A stretch of 64,000 nucleotides of DNA from Phytoseiulus persimilis (GCA_037576195.1 CM075102.1:16364745-16428744); one strand, 5' to 3'; counted from the stretch's first letter, positions 10,021 through 21,399 are shown. Numbers and translations are program-made. Notes: generated by a model not told the origin, from the sequence alone.

Positions 10021-11590
10021 CACTCGAGGAAACGCTTTTAGAATCACTCGACTTTTCTGTATTTTTCCAACAATCGTTGTCAACTCTCGTCTAATATTTC
10101 TCATGGCAAAGACTATGAAATAGAGGAGAAAAATCCATTGTGGTAGACGGGATTCTGAGAGCCTATAAGGGAGAAGAAGTGCGATTCCCGGTTTCTGCCT
10201 GGAAATGCTTTCAGAATCACTGATAGAATCATCAGTTTTATGGCTATGGAGACAACGAAGTTAGGCCGATCGTTAGGCGTTAGCGATGCCGAGGGCGAGC
10301 AGTTTGACCGGTGAAGAAAAAGCAGAGATCGATGCATTTTTCGACTGTGGCCTGACACATAGAGCTATCGGAGCTAAAATCAAGCGTTCGCGAAAAGTTG
10401 TGTCAAGTTACCTCGAGAACCCAGATCTCTACAACCGTAAGAAGAAGCGTGGAGTGGAGTCCAAGCTTTCGCCGGCCGAAAAGAGGCGCATTTGCCGCGC
10501 TGCGTCAAACTCAACACGTTCGAGTACGCAAATCAGACGAGATCTTGAACTTTGTGTGACTCCGAGGCACATTCGTCAGGTGATCAATGAGCAAGAACAC
10601 CTCCAACCGGCGAGAATGAGGTACGCGCCGACCTTGAAACCTTCTCACATTGATCCTCGGCTGATTTTCGCGAAAGAAAATTTGACACGAATGTGGAAAA
10701 CGGTAGGATCGTTGTGAGAGAATCCTGTGGAATCATATGGAGCTTCTTTGCTTGCATTTGAGACACTCTACTTCCACAGGTTCTCTTCAGCGATGGAAAA
10801 AAGTTATCCCTCGACGGGCCGGACGGCTTCAATCACTACTGGAGAGATTTAAGGAAGGAACCAATGATCCTTTCACGACGCAATTTCGGGGGAGGATCGG
10901 TTATGTGTTGGGTCCGTGGGGAAAGTGGAACTAGCGTTCCCCTGATCGAGAATGGATTCCATAGAATATCAAGGGGTGCTAGATTCTTGTCTTTTACCTT
11001 TTTTGAGGAGGTTCCACTTCCTCAAACTGGAATTTCAACATGATAATGCATCTGCGCATGCCAGCTCGAGTACGAATCGATGGTTGGAGTCCAAAGAGAT
11101 CAAGGTTCTCAAGTGGCCAGCGTGCAGCCCCGACTTGAATCGCATGGGGAACCTCTGGGGCATCGTCGCTCGGCGGTTATACACGGAAAACAGGCGATTC
11201 GAAAATGTGGATGAATTGAGAATAGGCATAGTGAATGCTTGGAGCAGTATTGGGCAAGAGACAATTGATAATCTCATCTCTTCCATGCCAGATCGCGTGT
11301 TCCAGGTCATATCGAGAAAGGGGAAACAGATAAACTATTGAGAAGCCTTTGATGTGTCTTCCGATCAGATAGAATATTCGAAAATCGATTTGATTCTAAA
11401 AGCATTTCCGGCCGATTTTCGCTGTTCATGCGTCTTCCTCGATGAGAAGGATTTGGGGGTCACTCCAGAGCCTTGAGACATCTTTCTCCTCTCTACTTGA
11501 CTCCCACACAAGGTTTAATCGGAGGGTTCCCCATGTGGTTTATAGATACGCGGAAACTTCCAACTGATTCTAAAAGCATTTCCTTCAGTG
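10021..11590 (+). mobile_element. Tc3-like DNA transposon with double end repeats, 1570 bp
   Basis: The element is flanked by TA on both sides (10019-10020 and 11591-11592), the target of Tc1/mariner elements. The left end reads CACTCGAGGAAACGCTTTTA. The reverse complement of the right end reads CACTGAAGGAAATGCTTTTA. A second copy of the GGAAATGCTTT(C/T)AGAATCA core lies inside each end, at 10201-10220 on the left and 11391-11409 on the right. Each is about 173 bp inward from the outer copy and in mirrored orientation. This is the IR/DR arrangement of two transposase-binding sites per end known from Tc3-type elements. The transposase frame lies between the inner copies. Confidence 0.88.
10286..11341 (+). 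pseudogene. Tc3-type transposase, inactivated
   Basis: The first part (10286-10702) encodes a bipartite helix-turn-helix DNA-binding region beginning MPRASSLTGEEKAEID. A GTAGGA donor and CCACAG acceptor remove 77 bp (10703-10779) and keep the frame into VLFSDGKKLSLDGPDG, where the D of FSD is the first catalytic aspartate. The frame then breaks near 10905 and meets a TGA just before the ATG at 10952. From there it reads to the end through QHDNASAH (second aspartate) and SPDLNRMGNLWG, closing with KQINY as Tc3 proteins do. The residue 34 positions after the second aspartate should be glutamate and is glycine here. One frameshift, one nonsense codon and loss of the DD34E glutamate make it a dead copy. 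The 77-bp GT-AG segment could be a real intron. Confidence 0.88.
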
Positions 11591-11592
11591 TA

Positions 11593-13160
11593 GAATGACT
11601 CAGCTCTCCATCGCAAATATGGCCGCACACATCGAAATTAAGAAGACCGTCTCAAAATTCGCTGCACAAGTGCAAGGCATTTCTTACATTCTCAGCGCAG
11701 ACACGCGGCAGTTCAATCCCGTTCACCCTCGTGGTGGAACACCTCAAGAAAACGAAACTTGGACAAAACTAGGATATGAATCGCGGACACTCAGGTTGCG
11801 CAAGAGCTTGGTCGAGTCACACTGGCTGGTTGGATTTTCCGGAGTGTGGCGCAGACACGGCTGCTCTGCGCGAGAAACCAGGCATTCGAATGAGCAATGA
11901 ACCGTTGTCTCGCACGGCGCTGACGTCCCCAGGATTACACATGCTTTCTCTCAAAATATTGGCTGTGAACTCGGGGATCTGAATGCTCCTGGAAACAATA
12001 GACGAATTCACAGAGAAATAAACAACCCGTCGAATTTCACGATTACATGAGGCTAGCCTCATGGAATTTCAGAATCTGGAGGCATTAGCTTGCAAAGCCT
12101 CATGCTGGCTTCGCTACTGATGATGAGCCCTCACGGTCGCTTCGACGGTTGGAGCCAACGAAAATAGCGGCAACCCTAGATACATCTCACAAAGATCAGC
12201 GTCGGTGCAATTCCACGATTCTCGCAGTCTTCGCAACCATCGATGCTGATGGGGTTGCCGCGCGTGTGGGAGTGTCGCCGGACAAGCTGAGACAATTCTG
12301 TCGATACTTGGTCGGTTCTCGACCGTGCATGCTGACAGAAATCGTCAGCTATCACACATGGAAACTGTACTGGAGCGACGTTTCTCATTGTTCCTCCGCG
12401 CTGCCGAATATGGCTCAGTACCGTCGAGGATTGAAAATAAAAACGAGGTGATTGCAGAGTCTGTCTGAGTGTAACAACATAATCAAATCAATCATATGAG
12501 AAGGTAGTTCCAGAAATGATGCTGACCCCGGAGTCTAACCGCGCGGAGCGCCGGAAGGCCGGCTGGTTGTGGGTTTGTGCGACAAAAGAGAGCGGTTGAA
12601 GATCCAGAGGTCTTCCTCCTCCGAACTCGCCGGAGTTATCGTTGTAATTCTCTGCACTCATTCCATACCATGTTCCGCTGTCTCAAGATGAGTTTGCGCG
12701 TCATCTCTCGCGCACGAGGAGCTTGAGTTGGAGATCATTGATGAATCATCCCCCACTCTCGCCTGCTTAACCTTTGTTTCCCGCTGCGACAGAACAGCAG
12801 TTCCTATTAGTTGTTCAGTCTTAGGGTTCAGGGTTGTCTTCGAGCAGAGAGTTTCCAGTGTTTGTCCACCCAGGGGGATGCACGGGAAGAGTTTTTCTGA
12901 CCACGATGTTTCCGTGCTCGTGAATCCGAGGCTATGGGATTGCGAAGACTTTAGCTGACAATCTCTTTGATAAACGTGAGAAACATCAGCTCTCGGATCC
13001 ATCGGGAAATCCTTCACAGATATTCTTTGCTGCCTGTTGAACTCGGCTGAGAACTCGAGCTCGGGCTTCGCCAACGAAAACATTAGAATCCACGGTCCAC
13101 GTTCACCGCAATACCGACTATGGTAACAATATTCAAACCCATAGAAAAGGATAATCCTTC
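11593..13160. other. 1.6 kb without a recognisable gene
   Basis: Open frames of 80-168 codons occur at 11595-11900 (+), 12149-12451 (+) and 12658-13164 (-). None shows a motif, signal peptide or convincing splice pattern. The longest, on the minus strand at 12658-13164, lies immediately past the 3' end of the repeat-protein gene and overlaps its poly(A) signal at 13168 only marginally. I treat it as chance. Confidence 0.35.
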
Positions 13161-13167
13161 CCAATCA

Positions 13168-13173
13168 TTTATT
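13168..13173 (-). promoter_or_regulatory. Poly(A) signal AATAAA of the I-S-M-M repeat gene
   Basis: On the minus strand AATGAATAAATGATT lies about 40 bases after the TGA stop (13210-13212) of the upstream repeat protein. Confidence 0.65.
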
Positions 13174-13209
13174 CATTCAAGATTAGTTCACAGACCTCTC
13201 GTCAAAGGA

Positions 13210-14010
13210 TCAGCGCTGAGGAAGCCGACCACCAGCTCCCGTTGAACCTTGGGTAGGTGCTTGCGTTGTTCTCGGTTTCATAGGCCCCCCGGTCATTTGA
13301 CTCGTACCGGGTTGCGTCATTGGCCCCCTCGACATTTGACTCGTACCAGGTTGCCTCATTGCCCCCCTCGACATTTGACTCGTACCAGGTTGCCTCATTG
13401 GCCCCCTCGACATTTGGCTCAGATCAGATTGCCTCATCGGCCCCCTCGACATTTGACTCAGACCAGGCTGTCCCATTTGGCCTCTTGACATCTGGCTCAT
13501 GCTCCTCGAGATTTGACTCATCCCTCTCGACATTTGACTCAGACCGGGTGGTCTGTTCATCATCGAGAGATTCTGATAGGAGCTCAGCATGGGCGCGTGC
13601 CTCCCGAGTTGAGACATATTGGGCCCACTGAGAACCGAAACCTGTGGGCGGCCGTACTGGCCTGACATCATGGAGATCATCATCGGTTGCATTGTTGACT
13701 GCTGCTGTTGTTGTCCATAATCTCCCAACATCGAGATTATCACTGGCTGTTGTTGCTGACCCATCATCGACAAAATTATCGGCCGCGATTGTGCAGGGGG
13801 TGGATCCTGTCGCCCCATCATGGAAATGATGATTGAGCGCTGTTCGACGGGAGGTTGTGGCCGTGGACCTATCATCGAAATGAATATGGGCTGCGGAGGC
13901 GGTGGAGGAGCCGGGCGCTGACTCAGCATGGAGATGATGATCGGCTGCGAAGGAGCGGGTTGAGGGGCCTCTGGCCCCATCATGGAAAGATATATTGGCG
14001 GTTCACTCAT
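13210..14010 (-). CDS. Met/Pro/Gln-rich protein of two tandem repeat types, function unknown
   Basis: This is an uninterrupted 266-residue frame from ATG at 14008-14010 to TGA, with a poly(A) signal downstream. The N-terminal half contains seven copies of a hydrophobic motif of the form (I/V/Y)-x-(I/L)-S-M-(M/L/I), such as PIIISMMG. They are separated by Pro/Gln-rich spacers of 12-20 residues. The C-terminal half is built from a 13-residue unit, LSQMSRGPMRQPG, repeated about seven times at 39-bp spacing, ending in a short Gly/Thr-rich tail. No signal peptide or membrane span is obvious and there are no cysteines in the repeats. The start could instead be an acceptor-side exon boundary, since TTTTATGACCAG directly precedes the ATG. 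I do not recognise a family. A structural, cuticle-like or condensate-forming role would be guesswork. Confidence 0.65.
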   Translation of the reverse strand: MSEPPIYLSMMGPEAPQPAPSQPIIISMLSQRPAPPPPPQPIFISMIGPRPQPPVEQRSIIISMMGRQDPPPAQSRPIILSMMGQQQQPVIISMLGDYGQQQQQSTMQPMMISMMSGQYGRPQVSVLSGPNMSQLGRHAPMLSSYQNLSMMNRPPGLSQMSRGMSQISRSMSQMSRGQMGQPGLSQMSRGPMRQSDLSQMSRGPMRQPGTSQMSRGAMRQPGTSQMSRGPMTQPGTSQMTGGPMKPRTTQAPTQGSTGAGGRLPQR

Positions 14011-15132
14011 CTGGTCATAAAATTCCCGGGAAATAACTTCGTTTTAAGTTCTAAGTAGCTCTCATTTTCTCCTGTCCATCGAGCACGAGAGAAATCGTCT
14101 CGAAGCCCCGAAGCGCGTTTGTACAGGGTACCATGTTCAAGTCGGCAATTTTGGAGCCCGACTTTGCTTCAACACCGATTTTGTCAACCCTGGGAATCTG
14201 GGAATTCCAAAAATCAAAATGTGATCGATAGAGGATATCAAGGCGGAAATTTCTTTGATGGAGTGTATATGGAAATGACGGCCAGGAGATGGTTTCGAGA
14301 AGATATCGGCCTGAAAGTGATGAGGAAAACGTCAGAATGAGCTTCCTGTTCGGCGCAAAGGAGAGAAGTGGTCACTAGCCTGAAAACTGATTTCCCGATT
14401 CCTCGGAGAATGGCGAGCGATCGTATCAAGAATTCCCTCGGTATTAGGGGCATGAGGGCGCTATCAGGAACCTAAGGCAGAAAACTGGATGAGGGTGATT
14501 CTCGGTGAATCGTAGAATCGACCCGCCAACTCGGGCGATCTCGCCATTCCCGAGTAATTCAGCAGGAGATACCTTCGGTTGAAAACTTACGAGAGAGCAT
14601 GCGAGGAAACCGAGATCAGTCAAGCGAGGAGGCTCCAAAAAAGGGGTGTACGGGGTCGCTTGCCGAGGAGTCGAGATAACTTTAATCGGTTTCCTGACCA
14701 TTGACTGGCTTCGCTTAGCGCGTCGAATCTGACCGCGGCGAGTTCGATCCGATGCAGAAAGGAGAAATCGGTCGATTTCGATGCCAACACCTGGTCGCAA
14801 TTCTCGTCACAGCCGTTCCAACGTGAGCCTGACCGCCTCGAAACCCTTTGTCGACCATTCTTCGATTTTCGAGAGAATTCCAAGAATTGACAAAGTAATG
14901 GTCGAAGCCACGCCGCGCGACTCAGACGTAACCCTCGGACCCTGAGGCAGAAGCGTAGCGACCCTCGGTTGTGCCCGGGGCGGAACCTCAATCTGATGCC
15001 CCCGTGGCGAAAATTTTCTCAATCTGATGCCCCTCATTGGGAAGGAACCGATACCCCGTCCGCTAATGGGATGAAACAAGAAAGGCGTGAAACCTTTAGG
15101 GCCTATGCAAGTTCCGGGACGTGAGGCGGGAT
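14011..15132. other. 1.1 kb with no supported gene
   Basis: Overlapping minus-strand frames at 14444-14800, 14620-14991 and 14807-15079 are all open at once in this GC-rich stretch and none has a motif. The word GGCATCAGATTGAG occurs twice on the minus strand near 15000, a small direct repeat. Confidence 0.35.
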
Positions 15133-15292
15133 TCAGCGGATGCTGTCGCCGGATTCCAGAAGGACGTCGCGATGCCCGGGCTGGACGATACGCTGCCCCT
15201 GACCCCGGGCCGAAGACCTTGATGCCCGGAGCGGACCACCTCCTCCACGCCCCCTTCCCCTCGTGAGGTCAACGTTTGCATTGGGGAGGACC
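15133..15292 (-). CDS. Possible terminal exon of an RGG-rich protein (partial)
   Basis: After the acceptor CTTCCGCAG (minus strand) an open frame of 52 codons plus TGA reads VLPNANVDLTRGRGRGGGG, then an Arg/Ser/Gln-rich tail (ASRSSARGQGQR) and ends QPGHRDVLLESGDSIR. The RG-rich core is typical of RNA-binding tails. I could not find an upstream exon in phase or a nearby AATAAA, so this may be chance in GC-rich DNA. Confidence 0.25.
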
Positions 15293-15439
15293 CTGCGGAA
15301 GTTTGAGGAAGACAGGCGCAAGGAAAGCATGGAGTGACGTTCTTATATGTGCGAGGCTGCCCGATCCGTTCGAATCAGGCCGCCATCACTCTCCAGCCAA
15401 AAAGTATCTGACTAAACGCAGGCAAATCAATGGAGATTT

Positions 15440-15445
15440 TTTATT
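15440..15445 (-). promoter_or_regulatory. Poly(A) signal AATAAA of the Gly/Tyr-rich secreted protein gene
   Basis: On the minus strand GGAATAAAAAATC lies about 80 bases after the TAA stop at 15525-15527. Confidence 0.65.
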
Positions 15446-15524
15446 CCGTCAGACAATGCGGCGTCTGCCCTGAGTTTTGGGTAGCCCGTTATAACTTCTG
15501 TGTCGTATGCTGAGTGAGGTGTGC

Positions 15525-16194
15525 TTAGTATGAATAACCTCCTCCTCCGTACGCTTTCCCTCCATAACCCGCCGGATAGTAATTCGCAGCATTTCCCCCG
15601 TAGGCCGCGGGGTTCGCGGCGTATGCTACAGGCACTGTAACAATAGATGGTGGTGTGAGAGTCGAATAGACACTGTCTCCGCTTGGGGAAGTTGTGGATC
15701 ACTCTGAACTTCCTCTCTTGAGGTAACCTCTGACATTGTGACTTTTTCAATTCTCAAGATGGTGAGTGTCAATATCCTTGCTCATGTCCCTCTGAGGATG
15801 GTCGGCCTCGCATTGGCGAGCTTCCGAGGCGTGCCGGATCTTTTCACGCATCCAGAGACATAGAGAACCAATCTGTCCATGGTTCGAGGTTTGAGCCTCT
15901 GCCCTGCTACGTCCTCATAAATCGATCATTCATCGAAGAGATCTGCGTTAAAAATGGCGGGAGTACTGCGAGAACTATTGGCAAGCCCCGTGTCGAGTGA
16001 CCATAGTTCCGATAAACCATGCGATCATACGATCATCACTCACTCGGTAAGTAGTAAGAGTAATACTTCGGGTTCGGATCTTCTGCATAGTCGTCGTACT
16101 CAACATCGTATGTGTCTGGTTCCTTTACGGTAGCGCCGACCTTGGATACAAACAACAATACGGTCAAGGTAAGAAGCACAACGGAGGCCTTCAT
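15525..16194 (-). CDS. Secreted Gly/Tyr-rich small protein, two exons
   Basis: The model is complement(join(15525..15634, 16044..16194)), 86 residues. Exon 1 starts at ATG 16192-16194 and encodes a clear signal peptide (MKASVVLLTLTVLLFVSKVGA). An acidic Tyr/Asp-rich segment follows (residues about 22-45) and ends at a GTGAGT donor in phase 1. The acceptor TATTGTTACAG restores the frame into PVAYAANPAAYGGN and a Gly-Tyr-rich end (AYGGGGYSY). Gly/Tyr-rich secreted proteins of this size are common among arthropod cuticle and silk/adhesive proteins, so an extracellular structural role is likely but not shown. An alternative acceptor at CACAATGTCAG (about 15733) also joins in phase but leads to a short, unremarkable tail. 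Both may be used. Confidence 0.7.
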
Positions 16195-16199
16195 TCTGG

Positions 16200-19100
16200 A
16201 CACAGATCAGACACCGCTGAGGTTCACTTTAAGTAGCGGACTTCCGAACCCAAGAATAAACAGCCGAAGTATCACAAAGTCGACCAAAATTTTTCCTCAA
16301 AACGCTCACCACTGTTATTCCACACTCAAATCTTCTCGGGGCTTTCGCTGAATGTCAACTGTGTTTGACAGATGGATGAAGTGTTGAGACGTCTAGAACC
16401 ATCAAAGTTTGATGACTTATTTATTTGACGCTCTGAATCTCTCGCAGTGCTCTCTCATGTAAAATGCGTAGTCTCTGACGGAGTGGCCCTAACTCCAGGC
16501 ACATGTTCCAAGCCCTGAGGTGCCATCGGATCTGTCACGAAATATTTGCCGCCACCTGTAGCGAGAAATTCCCACCTTTCGCGCGGTTGCTGACACAACG
16601 AGGCCAAGCGGAGCACACTCTTGGGACATCACCTGAGCAATACTAGAATATTTCACGTTGATTAGGGGGCTGTGCAGGGAGCACCAGATGGAAACTCGAC
16701 GAGAAATTCTTAGCCAAATAGATCAGCAGTCCGTGGGAGGATCGTGGAGAAACTAATCGGCTTTTGAACCCAAGTTCCACTCCGCCCAACGAGATTCCTC
16801 GAGGCTCTGACGCAGGGGAGCGACCAAGGAAATATTTAGCACCCTTCGCGGGTCTCTCGGAGATCGGGCGTATTCTCGAAGTCGCTACGTTATGAGTCAG
16901 GTTCTGAACGTGATACGTGGAAAGAGTGACACTCACAATAGGAGTCTAAGGTGAAGACCGTTGCCTGTGAAAACTGGCGATCTCCCTCACTTGTTGTGCG
17001 TCACCGTGGTCGTTGGCGGCGGTGGGTATCTTGTTGGCGTTCTGGAGCGAAGATCGGCAAACTTTTCGAGTTCGCGAGATTTAGTTTCCGATGGAGGCTG
17101 GAAAAAGGTGCGGTCGTCGATCCCTGCTGATCCGAGGAAGCGGGGGGAAAACTGCAGATACGAAACCGAACACTCCGGATATTTGCGATTAGAAGTGGAT
17201 AGGGGGGCGCTAGGGCAATCAAAGTCGAATACAGCCCTTCGATTCATGGATGGAATGAGTTGTGGTCATCATCCAAGGCAAGGGAGATCGCAAGGAACGT
17301 CACATAGTTAGCGTCCCTCCGCAACTTCGGATGATGCAATGTCTTGTTTTAGATACGCGCAGACGGGGCGATACCGGTCAGATTTTCGTGTCTTTCCCAA
17401 GACGTTGATAGAAACGGCAGTCCAGAGCCAAGCTAGGCCTGAATGTAGATACTTCAAAGCCTCCAGCATCCACCCTGATATTTTGAACGAAAGAGCAGAA
17501 GAGGGACTACCCGATAATTATCGGTGTAGAAGACCGACCGCATGGAATGGGGTGATACCAGTCAGTGCGAGTATTCCGCCTCTGTTGCAGCGGATTGCTC
17601 GAGAATTCAGAACTTCTTCGCACCAGATGCTCAGGGAAGAAGCACCGAGGGAGATGTCCGTCTCGAGGAATACCAAACCATTTCAGTCCGCAGCCCGATT
17701 TCGCAAGTTTTCACACAGCATTAGCACAAAACGTCACGATCTCTTGGATTCATATTGCGGAAAATGGAGCGCTGCCTGCGATTTCACATCTTTAAGCGCT
17801 CTCGCAAGCTGCTCGACGCTGTATTTCCGTCGGCGGTCTGATCCCTGGGGTTCCTTGTAGTGTCTCACCACGACCGGCATCACTCCCTCGGAATGAGTTC
17901 TTTAATTGAAGCAGGATTGACCAAAATAGAGAGGGGATATTTTCGATCTGTGAACGTGAGCCGGCAGGCATGGCTTGATATACATTCAGACACAAGTTTC
18001 AAAGGTTCCGGATCATCCATGAAGAAGATGCGACCAAGAATTCTTGCAGTTTTTTGAAATCACGGCAAACTAAAAAAATTCCAATCAGTCGGAAATGTTC
18101 CTTGCAGTGGCTGCACGGCTCTCGATGGTAACGCCGTTCTCGTGGAGGTTCGGAGATTTGAAACCATTTTGACAATCGCCAACTTCGTTGATGTTAAAGC
18201 CCTAGAGCTTGCTGAAGGACAGCAGGCGGCAGTGGAAATGCGATTTAATTACATCGTTATGGCTATTCATCGTCATGAGCTGTGGAGACTTCTCGGTTGT
18301 TTCATGGAAGCCTCCGCGTTCGCTGTGGATAAATTATATCTCCGTTCATGTCGTCGAGGGGTCCAGATAGCTGAGCGCGAGCTACAGCTCCCGATGTCGT
18401 GTTGCTGTATGGACAAGATCGCTCAAAAGCCTGCGCACGGAATGGTGTTTCCAATGTTGTTCTTGCGGCGCTCCAGTGGCGAGTCCAGGACTCGTTCTTG
18501 TTGGTGGAAACTTGTGTCCCCACAATTTTCTCAAGACAGCTCATGCATAGTGATGAGTTGAAGTTACGCTCGGGAAATCTCAAACGAAACGCGCGCCTGT
18601 TCACAATTTTCGCGCTTTTATCGAAGCGATGAAATCGATCGTTGAGATAGTCTTCGCAAAGAACTCTTGGGACTCATGCGCCCAACCGGACATAGTTCGC
18701 AGAGAATTCGTCAGAAAGCAGGAAAATGAATTTTTCATACGTAACGTGTGCTGAATCGACCAATAATGCATCTGATCGTCGCAAGCCTGCGGGGAGCACC
18801 TCCCCGTTCACTTCTGTAACCTGCTTTATTCAGCTTTTTCACGGTGGTGTCGGATCGCGAGTCTGAAAGACCAAGGATATATGATTAACACATTTGGAAG
18901 CGACGCGTATCCTTTTTCCACATCGACCAAGTTTCGACCCCATGGAAGATCGGCCGCTCCTGAATAGAAAACATTCCATTCATTAGAATTTCGCGCTAGT
19001 GCAAGGTTGGTCAGAACTTGGCCGATGTGAACAGAGAAATAAGCGTCGTTCTCTCTACTGTTCATTCCCAGAACAACTCGGGAGATGGTTGGAAATAGAG

Positions 19101-19550
19101 AGAATAGAGGTCTCTGAAAGTTGGAACGAATTCTCCCCTTCCCAACGAAGTTTGGTCTCAGAAAATATACAGAGGGAGTCCGCAAAACATTTCTGTTTTC
19201 CCAGCATGTACATAGTCTACATAGTAGGGAATGAAACGGCTTTCCAATAAAAAGGAATGTCTGATAGTGGTTGCTCATACCTGAGGATTAACATACAAAG
19301 CGCTGTGTCGTTCTCCTTCAACTCGAGAAAATCCCAGAAAGAAATCCGGAGCCTATCTCAGCCGGAACATCTGATTGCCACCCATCGAGTAACTGTTTCT
19401 CCCCAATAACATACGAAAGGAAGTTTTCCTTCTCTAAGATGACGGTATTTATGTGCTTGAATAGCTTTCATACTGACAAGGCAGGGATCGGCGATTCGGA
19501 GACATTCTTCCCACAGAGCGCTGCTTCCATCATGGATAAAAGGAGAGAAT
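16200..19550. other. 3.3 kb with only ambiguous open frames
   Basis: The longest frames are 17339-17860 (+, 173 codons from an ATG), 18142-18561 (+), 18375-18632 (+, entering without ATG and ending NARLFTIFALLSKR) and 18826-19278 (-). A frame of 170 codons is about what chance allows in 64 kb at this base composition. None has a motif, poly(A) signal or matched splice sites that I could establish. Confidence 0.35.
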
Positions 19551-20145
19551 CTAGCACTCTGGATCAGATGGGGATAATTCTTGGTCAACGTCGTTGTCGG
19601 AGCCCCCGAGCAACGTGCGGAAATCCTGTAGCGTCTCTTCGATGAGCTAGGATGTATGAAAACGTTTGAATCGTCAGGTTGGAGGATTATCTGTGATTGG
19701 GCACATTCGGAAAAAGTTCCTCGAGATTCAGGCTTGTATCGGGCGCGACCATTCGGCAGCCAGTCGGCTGCTTCCTTTGGACCAAGACTCGATGTTGTTT
19801 CGGAGCATCGTAAGGTTGTGCTCGGAGCAAAAATATCAGAGAGCACTGCGTTGGGCAGTTCTCAATTCATCCGAAGAAATCGCCATTTCTCCAAGCGGCG
19901 TGAAAAAAAAACCAGAATCCAATCGAGGGGAGAAACCGAGCGCGATTTTTTTCGGAAATTCCAAACGTCGCAAGAGTTCGTTTTAAGGAACTGGTGGTGC
20001 TGCAAAGTCCTACCTTCAGTTCGTCCTGCACCTGCGCCACGGCGCCGCTGAGTAGATCTAGATGTTCACAGTAAATGGCACTTGTGCCAATAAGGCCCAG
20101 CAGCTTGGCGTTGACGTGCGACGCGTGGTTCGACGGCGGTGCCAT
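19551..20145 (-). CDS. Small helical protein, 75 residues, two exons, family unknown
   Basis: The model is complement(join(19551..19646, 20014..20145)). Exon 1 starts at ATG 20143-20145 and ends DEL-K at a GTAGGA donor in phase 0. Exon 2 follows the acceptor CATACATCCTAG and reads LIEETLQDFRTLLGG, then an acidic tail ending in PEC and TAG. The joined protein is almost entirely helix-forming, with a probable short coiled coil spanning the junction (AVAQVQDELK-LIEETLQDF). Length and style resemble small scaffold subunits of larger complexes, but I cannot name one. A third exon in the 370-bp intron cannot be excluded. The frame EHNLTMLRNNIESWSK near 19790 is protein-like but has no usable GT donor. 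Confidence 0.5.
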
Positions 20146-20159
20146 TTTCTCGAGGGAGT

Positions 20160-20948
20160 CTCCTGCATCACGATCTAAAGCTCGGCGGCTTCAAAGGATG
20201 CTCCTTGTTTTCGTTCGTTGCACGTCATGCAACAAGACTTCCATGGCGGCGCGCCATTCTACAATGTCGTCAAGAACGCTGACCGGCATGGGGAAGTTCA
20301 ACTCCGAACCGGTGTTTCTCCGGAGATTCGGATCTCCGGGAAGAAACACCCAGGAACGTCCTACTCAACCTGGAATGGCGAATCATGGGATCCTCCAACA
20401 AGCTTGACGGCTGAAAGTTCGATGAGTTCATGAAGAAAGCCCACATGGATAGAGAATGAATCGGATTCGCGGATAGATGGGGAACGAGGTTCGAGTTGAT
20501 GAAACTTCACCTTTCTGAGATGCATCGAAAGAATAATGCCAGCTGTATCCTCGGGGATCCAGTGTTCGAGATCAGTGGAAACGGCCTCGAACGGGATCCT
20601 CCGACTCCTCCACCAATCGCTGTGGAGATTAATCCTCCATTCGGAACGCTGCTGCGTGGAGGCTTTCATTTGGAATTATCCGATTCAGCAACGTGTTATT
20701 GCGCCGAACAACGGCACATAGCTCTCTTCTCTGACAATAAGTCAGAGAAGCCTTCCAGTGGTGCCCGTCTCATTGTCTGCGGGAAAGATTATCAGAAGAT
20801 GAAATTTCGCGTGCTACTATCATGTAGACAAGCTGAGCCCGTCGCGCTTCGCCGCGACTACATCTGGGAGCGCTGCATCTACGCTGCCGCAAGCAGAACC
20901 AGAGCCTCTATGCCCCGCGGAGGTCACAGCTCGAGAATGAACAGCTAG
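20160..20948 (+). other. Two protein-like open frames, no complete model
   Basis: A frame ending at the TGA near 20431-20433 reads DFHGGAPFYNVVKNADRHGE and continues into GTSYSTWNGESWDPPTS. A second frame, 20496-20948 (about 150 codons), reads NPPFGTLLRGGFHLELSDSA and ends at TAG. Both look more like protein than the shadow frames, and they sit just upstream of and divergent from the minus-strand gene at 20145. I could not find phase-matched splice sites joining them and recognise no domain. Confidence 0.3.
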
Positions 20949-21399
20949 CTCCCCTTCGGAGAGCACTGCGAAGATGGCGTGAATCCTGACTTATATCATT
21001 GTCCGCCGTGCCTCTCATGGGAATTCTCTATCCATGGTATTAAACGTCCTTGTTGAAGCTTCCTGCGGCGTTCAGTGGAATTATTCCCCGTGGCTTCCGT
21101 CGGAATGTCTTCTTCTTGACCTGCTACACTTCTGAATAACGAGGAAATCGGCATCGAGGAGCGTCTTGACCTCTCCCACGTCGACTGCATAGCTCTCCCG
21201 CAAGGACTTCACGAACGTAATGAGCAATCCGGGGATTCAATCGCGGCCCTGATTCTCGTCTGGACACGGTGAACGACCGGGACTGCTTGCGGGTTGGTCC
21301 TGGGAACACCCTCGTTCAAATATACTTCCGAACATTCGAGAGAATCGACTACCGTCTTGTACAACTCTCAAGGTTCACTAGGTAACAGCACTGGGTAGG

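Noticed and set aside
13249-13829. Plus-strand Pro/Arg/Ser-rich repeat frames
   Set aside because: They are antisense of the I-S-M-M repeat gene, and the periodicity comes from the 39-bp units. The minus frame has a stop plus AATAAA and no interruption.
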